From Paratrimastix pyriformis (lineage: Eukaryota; Preaxostyla; Paratrimastigidae): DNA of 64,000 nt. This document shows, piece by piece, positions 48,671 through 58,787 of the stretch. The translations under genes and the position numbers were made by a program. The stretch lies in contig JAPMOS010000011.1 of assembly GCA_027972325.1 (NCBI GenBank), positions 741,112 to 805,111 of the forward strand, written 5' to 3'. The notes beneath the pieces were generated by a model that worked only from the letters and a program-made list of their open reading frames with translations, was not told the DNA's origin and searched no databases. Positions within the stretch are counted from its first letter, which is position 1. Every line of letters begins with the position of its first letter.

Positions 48671-49949
48671 ACGTGGGTGCCCCAAACCCGGAAATAGGCC
48701 CCAAACCCGTTACATGTCAAAGATGAATTTGGGATGGTTCCAAGGGCGCAGTCCTGCCGGCGTCAGGAAATACGGAAAACCCCAACCCCCAAGAAGACCA
48801 ACAGAGGGGCAAAACAGCCCGGAAAGGAATGGTTGGACCCGAGACATCGATCAGATGTCGACCTCATGTCGGACCCAACTTGCCCAAGTGACAGCGGAAC
48901 GCAACAATTGGCAGGCGGATCTCTTGTAACTCGACGAGTTCAGTCGAAACATCCAAAAATCACGACGCGACGTCAAGGTCGGGGAGGAAACGGCAGGGAA
49001 GCAGGGTCGGAGAAAGGCAACCCCCGCGGCATGGAGGCGGGCATGGCGCCTGGAACAGGGCAACAGGTGGCCCGCAACCAAGGGGAGGCATTGTGTGACG
49101 CCCCATGGCGAGGTGGGGGCGGGACACTGTCAGCGGAGCGGGGTGGGCAGTGGGGGCATGTCGGGGCAGCAAAACGCGAAGTGAAAGCGCCGCGGAGGGG
49201 CAGGCGCCCCAGGGGATTCCTCCCACCATGAATCGACAGGAGCACCAGAGTCCGAGGTGGGGGCAAGGACTGGCATCCCGCCCGCAGAACTCGTCGCCTT
49301 GTCCGGGGCGGGGACGGGGTCCCCGATCCGGGGGCCGCAGAAATTCTGCCCAGTGTGCACTGGGTTCTCCTCCGGGGCGCCCACAATGTCCAGGGAACTG
49401 TTGGGGACCATCAATTGAAGCCACCCACCCAACTTGTGCGGACCTCCTCCTCTGCCACACCTCGCCGAGCCGGGTGAGGGACCCACGGGACCAGGAAAAC
49501 CGTTGTGCGCTCGCAGGATGCATGGCTGCGCCAGCGTCAACCCCGGCTCGTGGAGATAATGTGCGTGGAGATTTGGGATTAAGAGGATTTGTGACGGAAG
49601 GAAGACAGACGGGGTCGTCGAAGATCATCAGTCGACATTTAATGCCGGGTCAGATGTTCAGTTGGGAAAGGTTCCTCTTGAAAAAGACACACCGTCAAGT
49701 TGTGGAAACTCCACGGGGGTTTGGGGTGTGAAATGTTCTTCTTGGTCGCGGAAATTCAGCAAGTGGTTGAGGTCGATCGCCTGATCGCCTGGTTGGGCTG
49801 CTGCCGCCGCCGCAACAGTGGGTAAAACTTGGGGACCCGTCCGGTTGGCGGGTGGATGGGGATCCTCCGGGGCCGCCTCGGACGTTCGCGGCGGCTCCCT
49901 CAAAGCATAACGGGTTTGGGGCCTATTTCCGGGTTTGGGGCACCCACGT
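48671..49949. mobile_element. TIR element 3 (about 1.28 kb, perfect TIRs)
   Basis: The 42-bp TIR at 48671-48712 (starts ACGTGGGTGCCCC) is repeated inverted and without mismatch at 49908-49949. TA occurs on both sides (48669-48670, 49950-49951). It is the same family as element 2 by its interior, but its TIR sequence differs from element 2 beyond the shared ACGTGGG tip and a CCAAACCCG block. The perfect ends suggest a recent insertion or end homogenisation. No coding capacity recognised. Confidence 0.72.
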
Positions 49950-50005
49950 TAATTTGACTTAACTTCAGGGGGTTATCTCGGCAATTCTCGGTTTTTTTGA
50001 TCACG

Positions 50006-50672
50006 ATGGAAGAGAAGGCTTGCGAGCCCGATCACGAGGCACACCTGTCTCTCGACGACCTTGCGGACATCACTCGTCGAGCTCAGTCGAATGACATTCA
50101 GCCATGTTATGATGCGATTCCTTCATTGATCATGATGGTGAAAGAGCCTGATTTCGACCATCCCGCCAGATTGTTACGTGCTTTGGAATGCACTCGAGCC
50201 TTGTGTGCGCATAATCCGTTGATGTATACGCTGAAGAAGTCAGTGTTTTTTTGACACGAAAGGCTCATTTCTTTCTTTGAAAAAACAAACAACAATTACA
50301 GCTTTGGGGCCATTCCTCACCTGACGCGTCTGCTCGATCGGATCGACAATTACGAACGTCGTTGGAGTCCTGCCGTTGGGGGCACTGCCTCGGAACACGA
50401 CCCTGACCCTGCCAGTCTTCGTGACCTGGCCGACGAGTGTCTCACCTCGATCTTCGAGAACACGAAGCGCCCTTCGCGGTCCCAATTTGCCTTTTGCGCA
50501 CACCCACCCATGTGCCGTTGCGGGTCTGAAGCCCCGGACCCTTCCCTCTGGACTCTTCCGATTCGTTTGCTTAGCTACTGCATGTTGCCGCATGAGTCTG
50601 AGCGGGTATGCCGCTTTTCCCGGCCGTCGTTTCCTCCAGAATGGTCTTGCCTCTCCCTCCCCCATCTCTGGA

Positions 50673-50732
<60 letters not shown>

Positions 50733-52299
50733 GCCAACCCTCGTGAACCAACTTGACATTGCCGCTCCGATCCGTGCGCTCGTAGCGGCCAACTTGGAGC
50801 GGGAGGTGACCAACTGGTGTTGTGCCATCTTTCCAAGGCGTCTGCGCCGGACTGTCGGCTGTTCTTTGATCCGCGCACGTATCGTTTCTCGCGAATGCCA
50901 CTGACACAGCCCGGCGAGATGCCACAAGAAGGGGCGAGTTCCAGCCGGTTGGACATCTCCATCTACGACCCGCCGACCCGTAGCGAAATCGTGGGCGGCG
51001 AGATCGCTTCGGCCCTGTGGCCTTCCGAGATTGTCCTCTCGCGGATGCTCTGGGATGGAGGGGCGGGCCTCCTCGAGGGCTGCACTGTCCTGGAGTTGGG
51101 CGCTGGTCCACTCTCGCCCCCATCACGCCCCAATCACGCCCCAATCACGCCCCAATCACTCCCCAATCACGCCCCAATCACGCCCCAATCACGCCCCAAT
51201 CACGCCCCAATCACGCCCCAATCACGCCCCAATCACGCCCCAATCACGCCCCAATCACGCCCCAATCACGCCCCAATCACGCCCCAATCACGCCCCAATC
51301 ACGCCCCAATCACGCCCCAATCACGCCCCAATCACGCCCCAATCACGCCCCAATCACGCCCCAATCACGCCCCAATCACTCTCTCCCCCGCCCCCGCCCC
51401 CGCCCCCCTTCTTGTGCTCTTCGCCTTCCCAGGGCACGGCTTGGCGGGCATTACCTGCGCTTCTCTGGGGGCCACTCGCGTGTGCATGACCGACTTCAAC
51501 TTTGCCTCCCTGCAACATCTTCGCTGGAACATCGATCGAAACCTCCACGACCCCTGCCCCATCACCACCATTCCATCGGGAGCGCGTCCGCAGCCAGCAT
51601 CCGACCAGACGCCGGCAGGAGTAGGAAGAAAAACAGAAGTCCCGACGGCTACTGCGGATGACGACAAAGGAGACGAAGAAGGAGGCCACCGCCGGCGGGT
51701 GGTGGAGAAGATCTCGGCCATCTGCACTTGCCCCACCGTCGGGGAACTGGCAGAGCGGAGCAACGAAGGCCATCTGACGCTCCAACGGTTGGGGGCACAG
51801 TCAACCCCGGCTGTAGTGACGGCATCGTTCCTGGATTGGGCCAATCCCCCCGAGGAGGAGGAGCAGCAGCGCCCGACCGAAGGGATGGCGCCACCTGCAG
51901 GAAACAACGACTGCGGCGATCCAGTCGATCCGCTCCTCAAAAGTCGGGCGGATATTGTGGTGGCCTGCGATTGCATCTACGAACGGGCTCACGCCGCTCT
52001 TTTGATGAACGTCTTCAAAAGGTCTGCTGCTACTTGAGCATAATGGGCGACTTTCACCCGTTTCCCCTTTTAGATACGTCAAGAAAGATGGCCTGATTAT
52101 CTGTATGGGGGCTCTCAGCGAGCACCGCTACGGAATGGAAGAATTTGACGCCCTTCTCCGAAGCCCGGATTGTCCATTCGTTTGGACCTCTTTCGTTTTA
52201 CCGGGATGGCTCTTCAACCATGAGTCCATCACCGGCGATGTTCGGGCGATGCGGCATGGCGTCTGGTTCCTGAAATTTAAACCGGCCCGATTCCAGTAA
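50006..52299 (+). CDS. helical-repeat plus class I lysine-type methyltransferase (METTL21/MTF16-like)
   Basis: The C-terminal half is an S-adenosylmethionine-dependent methyltransferase: IVGGEIASALWPSEIVLS, CTVLELGAG|HGLAGITCASLGA (SAM-binding motif I, 51088-51470), TDFNFASLQHLRWNIDRN (motif II), DIVVACDCIYE (the DxxY-like motif of MTF16 enzymes), FKR|YVKKDGLIICMGALSEHRY, ending FKPARFQ at TAA 52297-52299. The likely substrate is a protein lysine, inferred from family only. The N-terminal exons from ATG 50006 give an ARM-like helical segment: PARLLRALECTRALCAHNPL, NFGAIPHLTRLLDRIDNYE, LRDLADECLTSIFENTK, later NQLDIAAPIRALVAANLE. Whether both halves are one gene is uncertain because the CA-repeat intron between them has no AG. 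Donors: GTCAGTGT, GTCCCAAT, GTCCACTC, GTCTGCTG. Confidence 0.65.
50674..50731 (+). repeat. (CA)n microsatellite
   Basis: About 27 CA dinucleotides with no AG before the coding segment LVNQLDIAAPIRALV that starts at about 50739. Confidence 0.9.
51121..51380 (+). repeat. CCCCAATCACG 11-bp minisatellite in a methyltransferase intron
   Basis: About 23 copies of CCCCAATCACG fill the intron that splits SAM-binding motif I (donor GTCCACTC, acceptor CCCAG near 51432). Confidence 0.92.
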
Positions 52300-52396
52300 A
52301 GCGAACCAGGAATTTGACAGGCTTGTAGAACGACAAGACCCCGGCATTCGATCCTCGGTTTCCCCACTCCTGGTTTTTGCAAAACACCCGAACACT

Positions 52397-54368
52397 ATGA
52401 TGCAAATCGATGCTGTCCTCTCGCAACTCAATTTTCGTGACAAACCACGTGTCGGCCGAGACGTAACATTCGCTCTGCAACGGTATCCGACACTTCATCC
52501 CCAAATTGAAACGGGTTTTCGCGACCATCAACTGGCACTCACTGGGACGATCCCTGTCCCCATCGGAGCTCAGAAGTATAACATCCCCATGAAGTTGACA
52601 CTTTCGGCGGGCTACCCGGTTGCTTCACCCCTCGTTTATGTGATACCAACTGCATGTCTGGTGCCTTCCCGTCCACGGCCACTTGGGAAACCCTCCCTTT
52701 CCAATAGCCATGTACATCCCGAAGCACAACAATGTCGAGCCGGACGGGAAAGTGACGGTGCCCTACTTGTCGAAATGGAGCATGTCCTGCACGCTCCTCG
52801 ATCTCATCGAGCAGCTTGTTCAGGTCTTTTCCCAGGCGCCTCCCGTGCACAGCCGGGCCGCGGGGAGCCAGGCCCAGCCACCTCAGCAGCCACCCCTTTT
52901 GGGGACGACCAGCATCCCCGCAGCGGGCATGACCATGTCCGGTGGGATGGGTGGCATGGGCATGATGCCGCCTCAGCAACCCCAGTGGGGCAATCCGATG
53001 GTCTGCTCGCCCTCTTGCTCCATCCCTTATCCCCCACCCTAGCTTCAGCAATGGGGTGGCATGAATCCGATGCCAAGCGGGATGGGTGGCATGAACCCGA
53101 TGGGTATGGGAGGCATGGGTGGTATGAACCCGATGCCCACTGGGGGGATGGGCGGCGTAAGTCGCCCCATGGTTGCGGGCATGGGTTTCAGCTCCATGGG
53201 GGGCATGACATCGACTCCCATCGGAGGTCCCGCAATGTCGACGGGCGTTCTCGGGACCCCACCCGCTGGCGCCAACAATCCATCGATTGCCGCCTTGGGC
53301 GTTCCTCGCCCAGCGGGTCCCTATGGGGCCCACAGTGGTCCCGTTGGCAACCCAGTCGTCCAGCAGCAGCAACAACAGCAGCAGCAACAACAACAACAGC
53401 AGCAGCAACAACAACAACAACAAATTCTCCAGCAGCAGCAACAAATTCTCCAGCAGCAGCAGGTTCGCATCTCCCACGGACCTCCCCCCGCCGCGAAGGC
53501 TCGCAAAAGCTCACACTCGCGGCTCGTCGCGGAGGCCTCATCCACACACAGCATATACACACCCGCTCTCCTTCCCTCCCTCTCCCTCCGACTACAGGAA
53601 CAGGAGCGGCTCCGAAGCCTGCGCGAGAGTCTGGCGGCGAAGGTGCGCGCAAGAGTTGGCGCCTTCTCATCGAAGTGTACCGAAGAGCACCAAGAACTCT
53701 CTCGCACTGCTGTTTCCATTACTCAGGGAGCTTCGACAGCGCAAGCCCAACTGCAAGCTCTCCAAACCGAGAAGGTCCGTCCGGCGGTTGGCATTCTGAT
53801 CACCGGCTGACGCACCCATGTCGTCCAGGCTCAGCTGGAACACAACGGAGCCATTCTCTCCTCGAAGAACCGGGAGTTGGCCCAGTGGCTTCGCGAGCAT
53901 CCCCAGCCTGCGGGGGGCGAGGAGGTCCCCGCCGACGTCGCTGCCATGCCCCAGGATCCAGCTGCTCGCCAGTCCGTCCCTCGGCATCCTCCCCCAAGCC
54001 CAACCATGCCGACGCTCACCCCTTCTGTCGCACGGATGCTCCCGGTTGTTCGTGTTTGCAGGGTTGTGCAGCTGGAAGCGGAGTCCCAGGCACATACTGA
54101 CGCCATCTATCAGCTTGAGGTGGCCATGAAACAGGGCGAGATGACCCTCGACGCCCTCCTCAAAGTCTGCCGATAAGCTCGCTCTCCCCGCTCCTCACGG
54201 CGCGCAACCCCCCCCCCCCCCCCCCCCCAGAACGTGAGGTATCTCGCCCGTGAACAGTTTGCCCGCAAGGCTGCCCTTCGTCGGCTCTTGGGCCAAAGCC
54301 CTTTGATCACGCCGGCGGCCCAACCTCTGGCCTTTCCCCCTGCCAAGGCCGCCGCTCTGGCCATGTGA
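52397..54368 (+). CDS. TSG101: TSG101/Vps23 ESCRT-I subunit
   Basis: An ESCRT-I component that binds ubiquitin and PTAP-like motifs through an N-terminal UEV domain. The UEV runs MMQIDAVLSQLNFRDKPRV, LALTGTIPVPIGAQKYNIPM, SAGYPVASPLVYVIPTA|S, MYIPKHNNVEPDGKVTVPYL, LDLIEQLVQVFSQAPPV. A Gly/Met-Pro linker with MGGMNPM repeats and a poly-Gln tract follows (53041-53460). The stalk coiled coil is EQERLRSLRESLAAKVRAR and AQLEHNGAILSSKNRELAQW. The steadiness-box region is VVQLEAESQAHTDAIYQLEV, GEMTLDALLK|NVRYLAREQ, ending AKAAALAM, TGA 54366-54368. Donors: GTCTGGTG, GTCTGCTC, GTTCGCAT, GTCCGTCC (twice), GTCTGCCG. All domains are in standard order and complete. Confidence 0.9.
53361..53461 (+). repeat. 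coding CAG/CAA (poly-Gln) tract in TSG101
   Basis: Mixed CAG and CAA codons encode long glutamine runs broken by two IL dipeptides (QQILQQQQQILQQQQ). Mixed codons make it less slippage-prone than a pure repeat. Confidence 0.9.
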
Positions 54369-54597
54369 CGTTGTGACGTTGTGCCTTGAAATTGCTTTTT
54401 GGGGGGCCGATTCCTCTTCCGACAGTTGATTTTTTGTGACGTTTGAATTTTTTGAGGACACCGATGAAGCGCCGCCACGGGCGAACGGCAAGAGAAAAAA
54501 AGAAGTGGAAAGAGGAAGGGAGACCGCTTATGTACAGAAAGAGTTCAGGAAACTGTGCAAAAAGATGAAGAGGGGGGAGAGCGGGGGCCGATTGCAT

Positions 54598-55244
54598 CTA
54601 ATCGGTGGGGTTGGTCGCGGAGGCTGGGGGAGCATGAGCACGCCGTTCACGAGCCTCCTCAACCTTTTTGGCCTCGCGAGCAGCCTTGGCAAGCCGTTCT
54701 TGTTCCGCCTTCTCACGCCGCTCGCGTCCTTGATCAAGGGATTGATCGAGACCTTCGCGGGCCTGGACTGTGGCCTCGTCGACACGGGTACGGATTTCTC
54801 CGGCCCGAGCGGCAACCTTTTCAACCTCTTGCTGGCCCTTGGTCTTGCGCTGCTCAACATTCTGGGCAGCACGAGCGGAAGCTTCGTCAATGCGCTTTAG
54901 GAAACCTTCGATGAGCATCGGAAAAATACAATGGTGTGACTGACCTGCTTCTGCCGGGCCAACTCGGCTGCGCGTTGGTCCTCCTCCTCCTTATGCCGCT
55001 GAGCTGCAATCTGGGCGGCCTTCTCGGACTCTTGCTCGGCTTTGCTCTTGCGCTCGGCCAAAATTTCCTGCTGGCGTTGTGTCGCCATGCGAACACGTTC
55101 TTCGCCATGTTGAATTGCGGCTGCCGGGTCGACATGCTGGCTCTCAAGCCGGACGGCGATGTCGGGCTTGGAGGGGCTCTTGTTCAGAGGCACCTCGATC
55201 TTGACAGGCCGGGCGGGGGTTGTGGGCTGCTGCTGAGTTTGCAT
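54598..55244 (-). CDS. coiled-coil protein, paralog of the gene at 21415-22054
   Basis: Two exons joined by a GTCAGTCA...CCTAAAG intron (about 54897-54945). The start MQTQQQPTTPARP (55244) leads to VKIEVPLNKSPSKPDIAVRL, then a continuous charged helix (ERVRMATQRQQEILAERKSK, later AREGLDQSLDQGRERREKAE) ending SATNPTD, TAG 54598-54600. The head block, total length (about 200 residues) and single-intron layout match the gene at 21415-22054, so these are paralogs 33 kb apart. The stathmin-like plan (short head, single helix) is suggestive only. It diverges from CLP1 across 87 bp and ends 229 bp from TSG101. Confidence 0.68.
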
Positions 55245-55331
55245 TTCGCGGTTCGAGGCTGCGAATTATTTTTGAATTCCGGGACAGTATTCCACAGGGT
55301 GTTGCCGATCCCATCGCCGAATCTCCCGTTG
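55245..55331. promoter_or_regulatory. 87-bp divergent start region, coiled-coil gene / CLP1
   Basis: Divergent ATGs 87 bases apart. The segment contains AT-rich AATTATTTTTGAATTC near 55263-55278 in otherwise GC-rich DNA, a possible shared promoter core. Confidence 0.45.
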
Positions 55332-56678
55332 ATGTCAACCCCGTCGTCCTCGAACGTGTCTGCCCCGCAGCAGCAGCAACAACCGCAGCAGCAGCACCTT
55401 GAACAGTTTCGTTTGAACCCCGAGGAGGAGTTGCGGGTCGAGGCGTCCACACCAGTGACGCTCACCTTGCTTGATGGCGGAACCGCTGAGATCTTCGGGA
55501 CGGAGCTTGCGGTTGGGCGCGCCTATTCGTTTTCTCACCAGAATCTGGCGGTATTTTCTTGGCACGGTTGTACCATCGAGGTGCGCGGCGATCCGGTGCA
55601 TGTCTACAAGGCTTCTGACACCCCCATGCCCACCTATGCCAACATACACTTCGCCCTGGAAACCATGCGCGAGCAGGCTGAGTCCTCTGGTTCTCTCGGG
55701 CCCCGGTTGGTGATCTGCGGGCCCGTCGACTCGGGCAAGTCGTCGCTTTCCTCCATCCTGCTCGGGTATGCCACAAAGCGCGGCCGCCGCCCGTTGTTTG
55801 TTGACCTCGACATCGGACAGGGCACCATCTCTTGCCCTGGGGTGCTCGCCGCCTCGGTGGTGGACCAGCCGGCCGATGTGGAAGATGGCCTGCGCGTCTC
55901 TGCTCCCCTGGCCTATTATTTTGGCCACGTCAGCCCCACTGAGAACCCACGACGCTTTCGGGGTTTGGTGGAGAAGCTCGTAGCGGGGATTGAAGCCCGC
56001 ATGGCGCACGACCCGGTGGTGCGGTGCTCGGGCTTGATCTGCAACACGATGGGCTGGGTGGATGACCTCGGGTACGAGCTGCTGGTCCACACGTGCAAGT
56101 CTCTCCAGGCAACGTCCGTGGTGGTGATCGACCACGACCGCCTTTACACCGACCTTGACCGGCACCTCAATGGCCCCCTTGCCGCCGATCCCCCCCCTCA
56201 GCCAGCTTCCGCACCGTCACCCGTGGCTCTGATCAAAGTCCCTAAATCAGGGGGCGTCGTTTCGAGGCCCACAGCTTTCAGGCGCAGCGCTCGCTTCTCT
56301 CGCATCCGCACCTACTTTCATGGGCCTCGGGATACGTACAGTCCTGCTCGGGGGAATTTGAAGTTTGACGAGATCCGCCTGTTCCGAATCTGGGGTGGGA
56401 AGGAGGCCCCGCGGAGTGCCCTCCCACTGGGGGCTGCACCCACTTTTGACACCACCCGTCTGCTGGAGGTCGGCCCAGGTCCAGACTGCCTCAACTCCCT
56501 GGTCGCGGTGGTCTACGCCCGTTCCGAGGAGGATCTCCCCACCGCGAATGTTGCGGGATTCCTGCACATCGTCCAGGTCGACCTCACAACCAAAACCCTG
56601 GCCTACTTGAGTCCCATGGCAGGCCCCTTACCGTCCAAGTTTCTGATCATGGGATCCCTAAAATGGATTGAGCAGTAA
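55332..56678 (+). CDS. CLP1: CLP1 polyribonucleotide 5'-hydroxyl kinase
   Basis: A nuclear RNA 5'-kinase of pre-mRNA cleavage factor II and tRNA splicing. A single open frame of 448 codons. It starts MSTPSSSNVSAPQQ, then the N-terminal beta domain (EEELRVEASTPVTLTLLDGG, AEIFGTELAVGRAYSF), P-loop CGPVDSGKSSLSSILLGYA (about 55718-55770), RRPLFVDLDIGQGTISCPG, PLAYYFGHVSPTENPRRF, CNTMGWVDDLGYELLVH, VVVIDHDRLYTDL, LIKVPKSGGVVSRP, FHGPRDTYSPARGNLKFDE and ALPLGAAPTF, ending LIMGSLKWIEQ. Lys and Ser of Walker A are present. Length and block order equal human CLP1. It has no intron, unusual in this window. The Met at 55332 is the first before the conserved N-domain; the frame is open further upstream. 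Confidence 0.93.
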   Translation: MSTPSSSNVSAPQQQQQPQQQHLEQFRLNPEEELRVEASTPVTLTLLDGGTAEIFGTELAVGRAYSFSHQNLAVFSWHGCTIEVRGDPVHVYKASDTPMPTYANIHFALETMREQAESSGSLGPRLVICGPVDSGKSSLSSILLGYATKRGRRPLFVDLDIGQGTISCPGVLAASVVDQPADVEDGLRVSAPLAYYFGHVSPTENPRRFRGLVEKLVAGIEARMAHDPVVRCSGLICNTMGWVDDLGYELLVHTCKSLQATSVVVIDHDRLYTDLDRHLNGPLAADPPPQPASAPSPVALIKVPKSGGVVSRPTAFRRSARFSRIRTYFHGPRDTYSPARGNLKFDEIRLFRIWGGKEAPRSALPLGAAPTFDTTRLLEVGPGPDCLNSLVAVVYARSEEDLPTANVAGFLHIVQVDLTTKTLAYLSPMAGPLPSKFLIMGSLKWIEQ

Positions 56679-56853
56679 CAGATTGGATTTGGAAAACATG
56701 CCACTCATCTGTCCTTCCCTCTCACAGCCCCCGATCCCCCAACTACCTTCCTCTGTGGTGGGGAGAGTAGCGTCCTAGCCAGAGCGCGTCAAACAACCAC
56801 CCCCTCGGTGCCACACCACAACGCCGGAACCTGTCAAAGGCGGAGAAGAAACA

Positions 56854-57598
56854 ATGGGGGAAGTGGTCTTTTTTAGCGAGAACATTCGGACCATTCTTCC
56901 CCAACTGTTTTTTTCCAATACCCAATTCGTCCAGCGTCTGGCTGATCAGAGGTCCGACTGACATCAATCCCGAAATTCATTCACTTCCGGGGGGGGGGGG
57001 GGGGGGGGGGCTGGTTGAAGGTGCCTCCCTCATCTCCTCTTTCCGTCCCGTGGACTGGCCTTGCAATTCGCGGTTGGTCAGGCCGATCTTTCAAATCTCC
57101 CCACCTTCTTCAGTGGATATTCCCACTCGTGTCCGTCTTCGCGGCGTCTTCTTTCTTCTCCGGGCTGATGAACTGGCCTTTCCCGAAGTTCTCTTTTTCA
57201 TCGGCCAGAACATCACCGAAATCATCGATGAGGTCGCCAAAGTGCAAAAAAACGTCCCGAATTCCCGAATTCTGCTCTGCACAACCTTCGCAGAAACCAG
57301 GGAGACACTCGCCAAGCTCCTATCGTCGTATCCCCCGTTGAAAAGAACCACAAAAAGACTGGACACTCAGCCCGTCACGGCAGCGCCGGTTCACCTCTCT
57401 CGCTTGCTGGAGGCCATCCCAACCTTGCGGCAGCATGAGACATTTGAATTGACAGAGACATTTGGGACTCTCGCCACCCTGCTCCAAGCCCGCGAGAATG
57501 ACATTATTAGCCGGACATCACTCTCCAAAAAGCAGGCACGGAACGTGGTGCGCTTCTTCACAGAGGAGGCACAAGAGCCACTTACTGGTTCCCAATGA
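56854..57598 (+). CDS. FAAP24/ERCC4-like protein with C-terminal helix-hairpin-helix
   Basis: Three exons: MGEVVFFSENIRTILPQLFF, ...RLADQR|gtccgact (donor near 56951); a short exon CLPHLLFPSRGLALQFAV; and, after a GTCAGGCC...TTCAG intron, DIPTRVRLRGVFFLLRADEL. The exons join in phase. An alpha/beta segment (FPEVLFFIGQNITEIIDEVA, SRILLCTTFAETRETLAKLL) precedes LSRLLEAIPTLRQHETFELT and SLSKKQARNVVRFFTEE, which has the spacing of the tandem HhH of XPF/ERCC1/FAAP24 proteins. Size (about 225 residues) suits FAAP24. No ERKxxxD nuclease motif is seen, consistent with a non-catalytic member. TGA at 57596-57598 lies inside the last exon of the convergent UMP kinase gene. Family assignment is inference. 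Confidence 0.45.
56989..57011 (+). repeat. poly(G) run in a FAAP24-like intron
   Basis: About 22 consecutive G, in the first intron of the FAAP24-like gene. Confidence 0.9.
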
Positions 57599-58687
57599 TC
57601 GTTCCGTTGAACTCCTGTCCACGAAGGCAGCGCTCCAGGTTCTCAATGTCTTGCCCGTTGATGACGACTCCGGTGATGTTGGATTCCTTGAAAATCTGGT
57701 GGACGGAAAGAACAAAAACACGTCATTAATGATCAAAGCAGCAAGAACAACACAAACAAACAAAAAGGGAGGCCGGCTCCGGTGAGACCCAGAACAGAGT
57801 GGCAATCGGTTTCGGGCTGGACGGATGGGGTTGGGGCTGGGTGTCCGCGTGCCAAAAAGAGGGCGGACGCAAAGTGTCAGGGTGGGGAAAGGGGACAAAC
57901 CCGAGCAGCGATGGGGTCGATCACGAAGCTCGCGCCGGCCCTGTGCTCAGTGCCCACGATCTCGATCAGACGGTCGTGGGAGATCCGTTGGTACTTTTGC
58001 AGGCCAGGGTTCTTCCGTGGGTCTGCGGGGTAGACACCATCCACATTGGTGGCATTGATCATGCGGGGGCATCCGATCGCCCGCGCCAGCTTGGCCGAGA
58101 CTGCATCGGTGGTCTGGCCAGGGAAGGTGCCACCCATAACTGAAGGGGGGAGGGAGAGACCGGCGGGGACGGGAGTGGGCGGAGGGAGCGAACACAGAAC
58201 GGGTAAGGGGAAACAGAATTGACATCCTTTCAAACCCGTAATGAGGCCGGGCCGGACAGCATCGGGGGTGGTGTCCAGAGGAATATCCTGCCGAGCGGCA
58301 GTACCCAGAGCGGACAAGAGGAGCTTTGAGTTCAGGCGAGTGCATATAATGCCAAGCTCGTCGCACTACAAGTAAATGAACTTGTGAAGGCGCAGGAAGA
58401 GGGGCGGGGGGAGACCTCGGCATCGGAGACCTGAGGATTGATCGCGCGGGCTGCGTTGATATAAGTCCGAGCGACAGTGCCTCCACCGATAACAACATGG
58501 CCAACAATTCCGTCGGCTCTCAGACGAAGGAGCATGGCAGCAATTTTCTGGGCAGAAGACGGGGAAGACGGCACTCTTCAAGCTGGTCACATAATAGCAA
58601 TCAGACCTGAACATATTCGACTTGGGGAACAGGAGATGCAACCAGAGAGCCCCCCAGACTCAACACGAAAGAAGGCGCGGCGCTCAT
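57582..58687 (-). CDS. archaeal-type UMP kinase (amino-acid-kinase fold)
   Basis: Predicted to phosphorylate UMP to UDP with ATP. Met at 58687 opens MSAAPSFVLSLGGSLVASPV (exon to 58607, donor GTCTGATT). Next come KIAAMLLRLRADGIVGHVVI, GGGTVARTYINAARAIN, CDELGIICTRLNSKLLLSAL, DIPLDTTPDAVRPGLITGLK, VMGGTFPGQTTDAVSAKLAR, NATNVDGVYPADPRKNPGLQ, LIEIVGTEHRAGASFVIDPI, then NITGVVINGQDIENLERCLR and GTIIGNQ, with TAA at 57582-57584. The glycine loops and PVMGGTxPGxTTDAVxA, TNVDGVYxADPxK and SxVIDPxAA blocks are those of archaeal PyrH rather than bacterial UMPK or eukaryotic CMP/UMP kinase. Introns and GTCTG/GTCTC donors like those of neighbours show it is nuclear and domesticated. Overlaps the FAAP24-like gene tail-to-tail by 17 bp. 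Confidence 0.85.
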
Positions 58688-58787
58688 CCGATTCGAGAAA
58701 GGAGAAAGGAGCTCCTCGGGACCGTCGGCTAACACCACCCTTTTTGTGCTTTTTGGGCGTTTGGCCCCTTATGCCCCTGCTTTTGGG
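58688..58787. promoter_or_regulatory. 100-bp divergent start region, UMP kinase / ARMH3
   Basis: Divergent ATGs (58685-58687 minus, 58788-58790 plus) are separated by 100 bases, implying a shared promoter. Confidence 0.45.

Noticed and set aside
47954-49731. Frames of 200-250 codons in the TIR elements
   Set aside because: Frames are not conserved between elements 2 and 3 and show no transposase motifs, so no protein is called.
50575-50756. Thr-His and Cys-Val repeat peptides on both strands
   Set aside because: Translation of the CA microsatellite; no homology.
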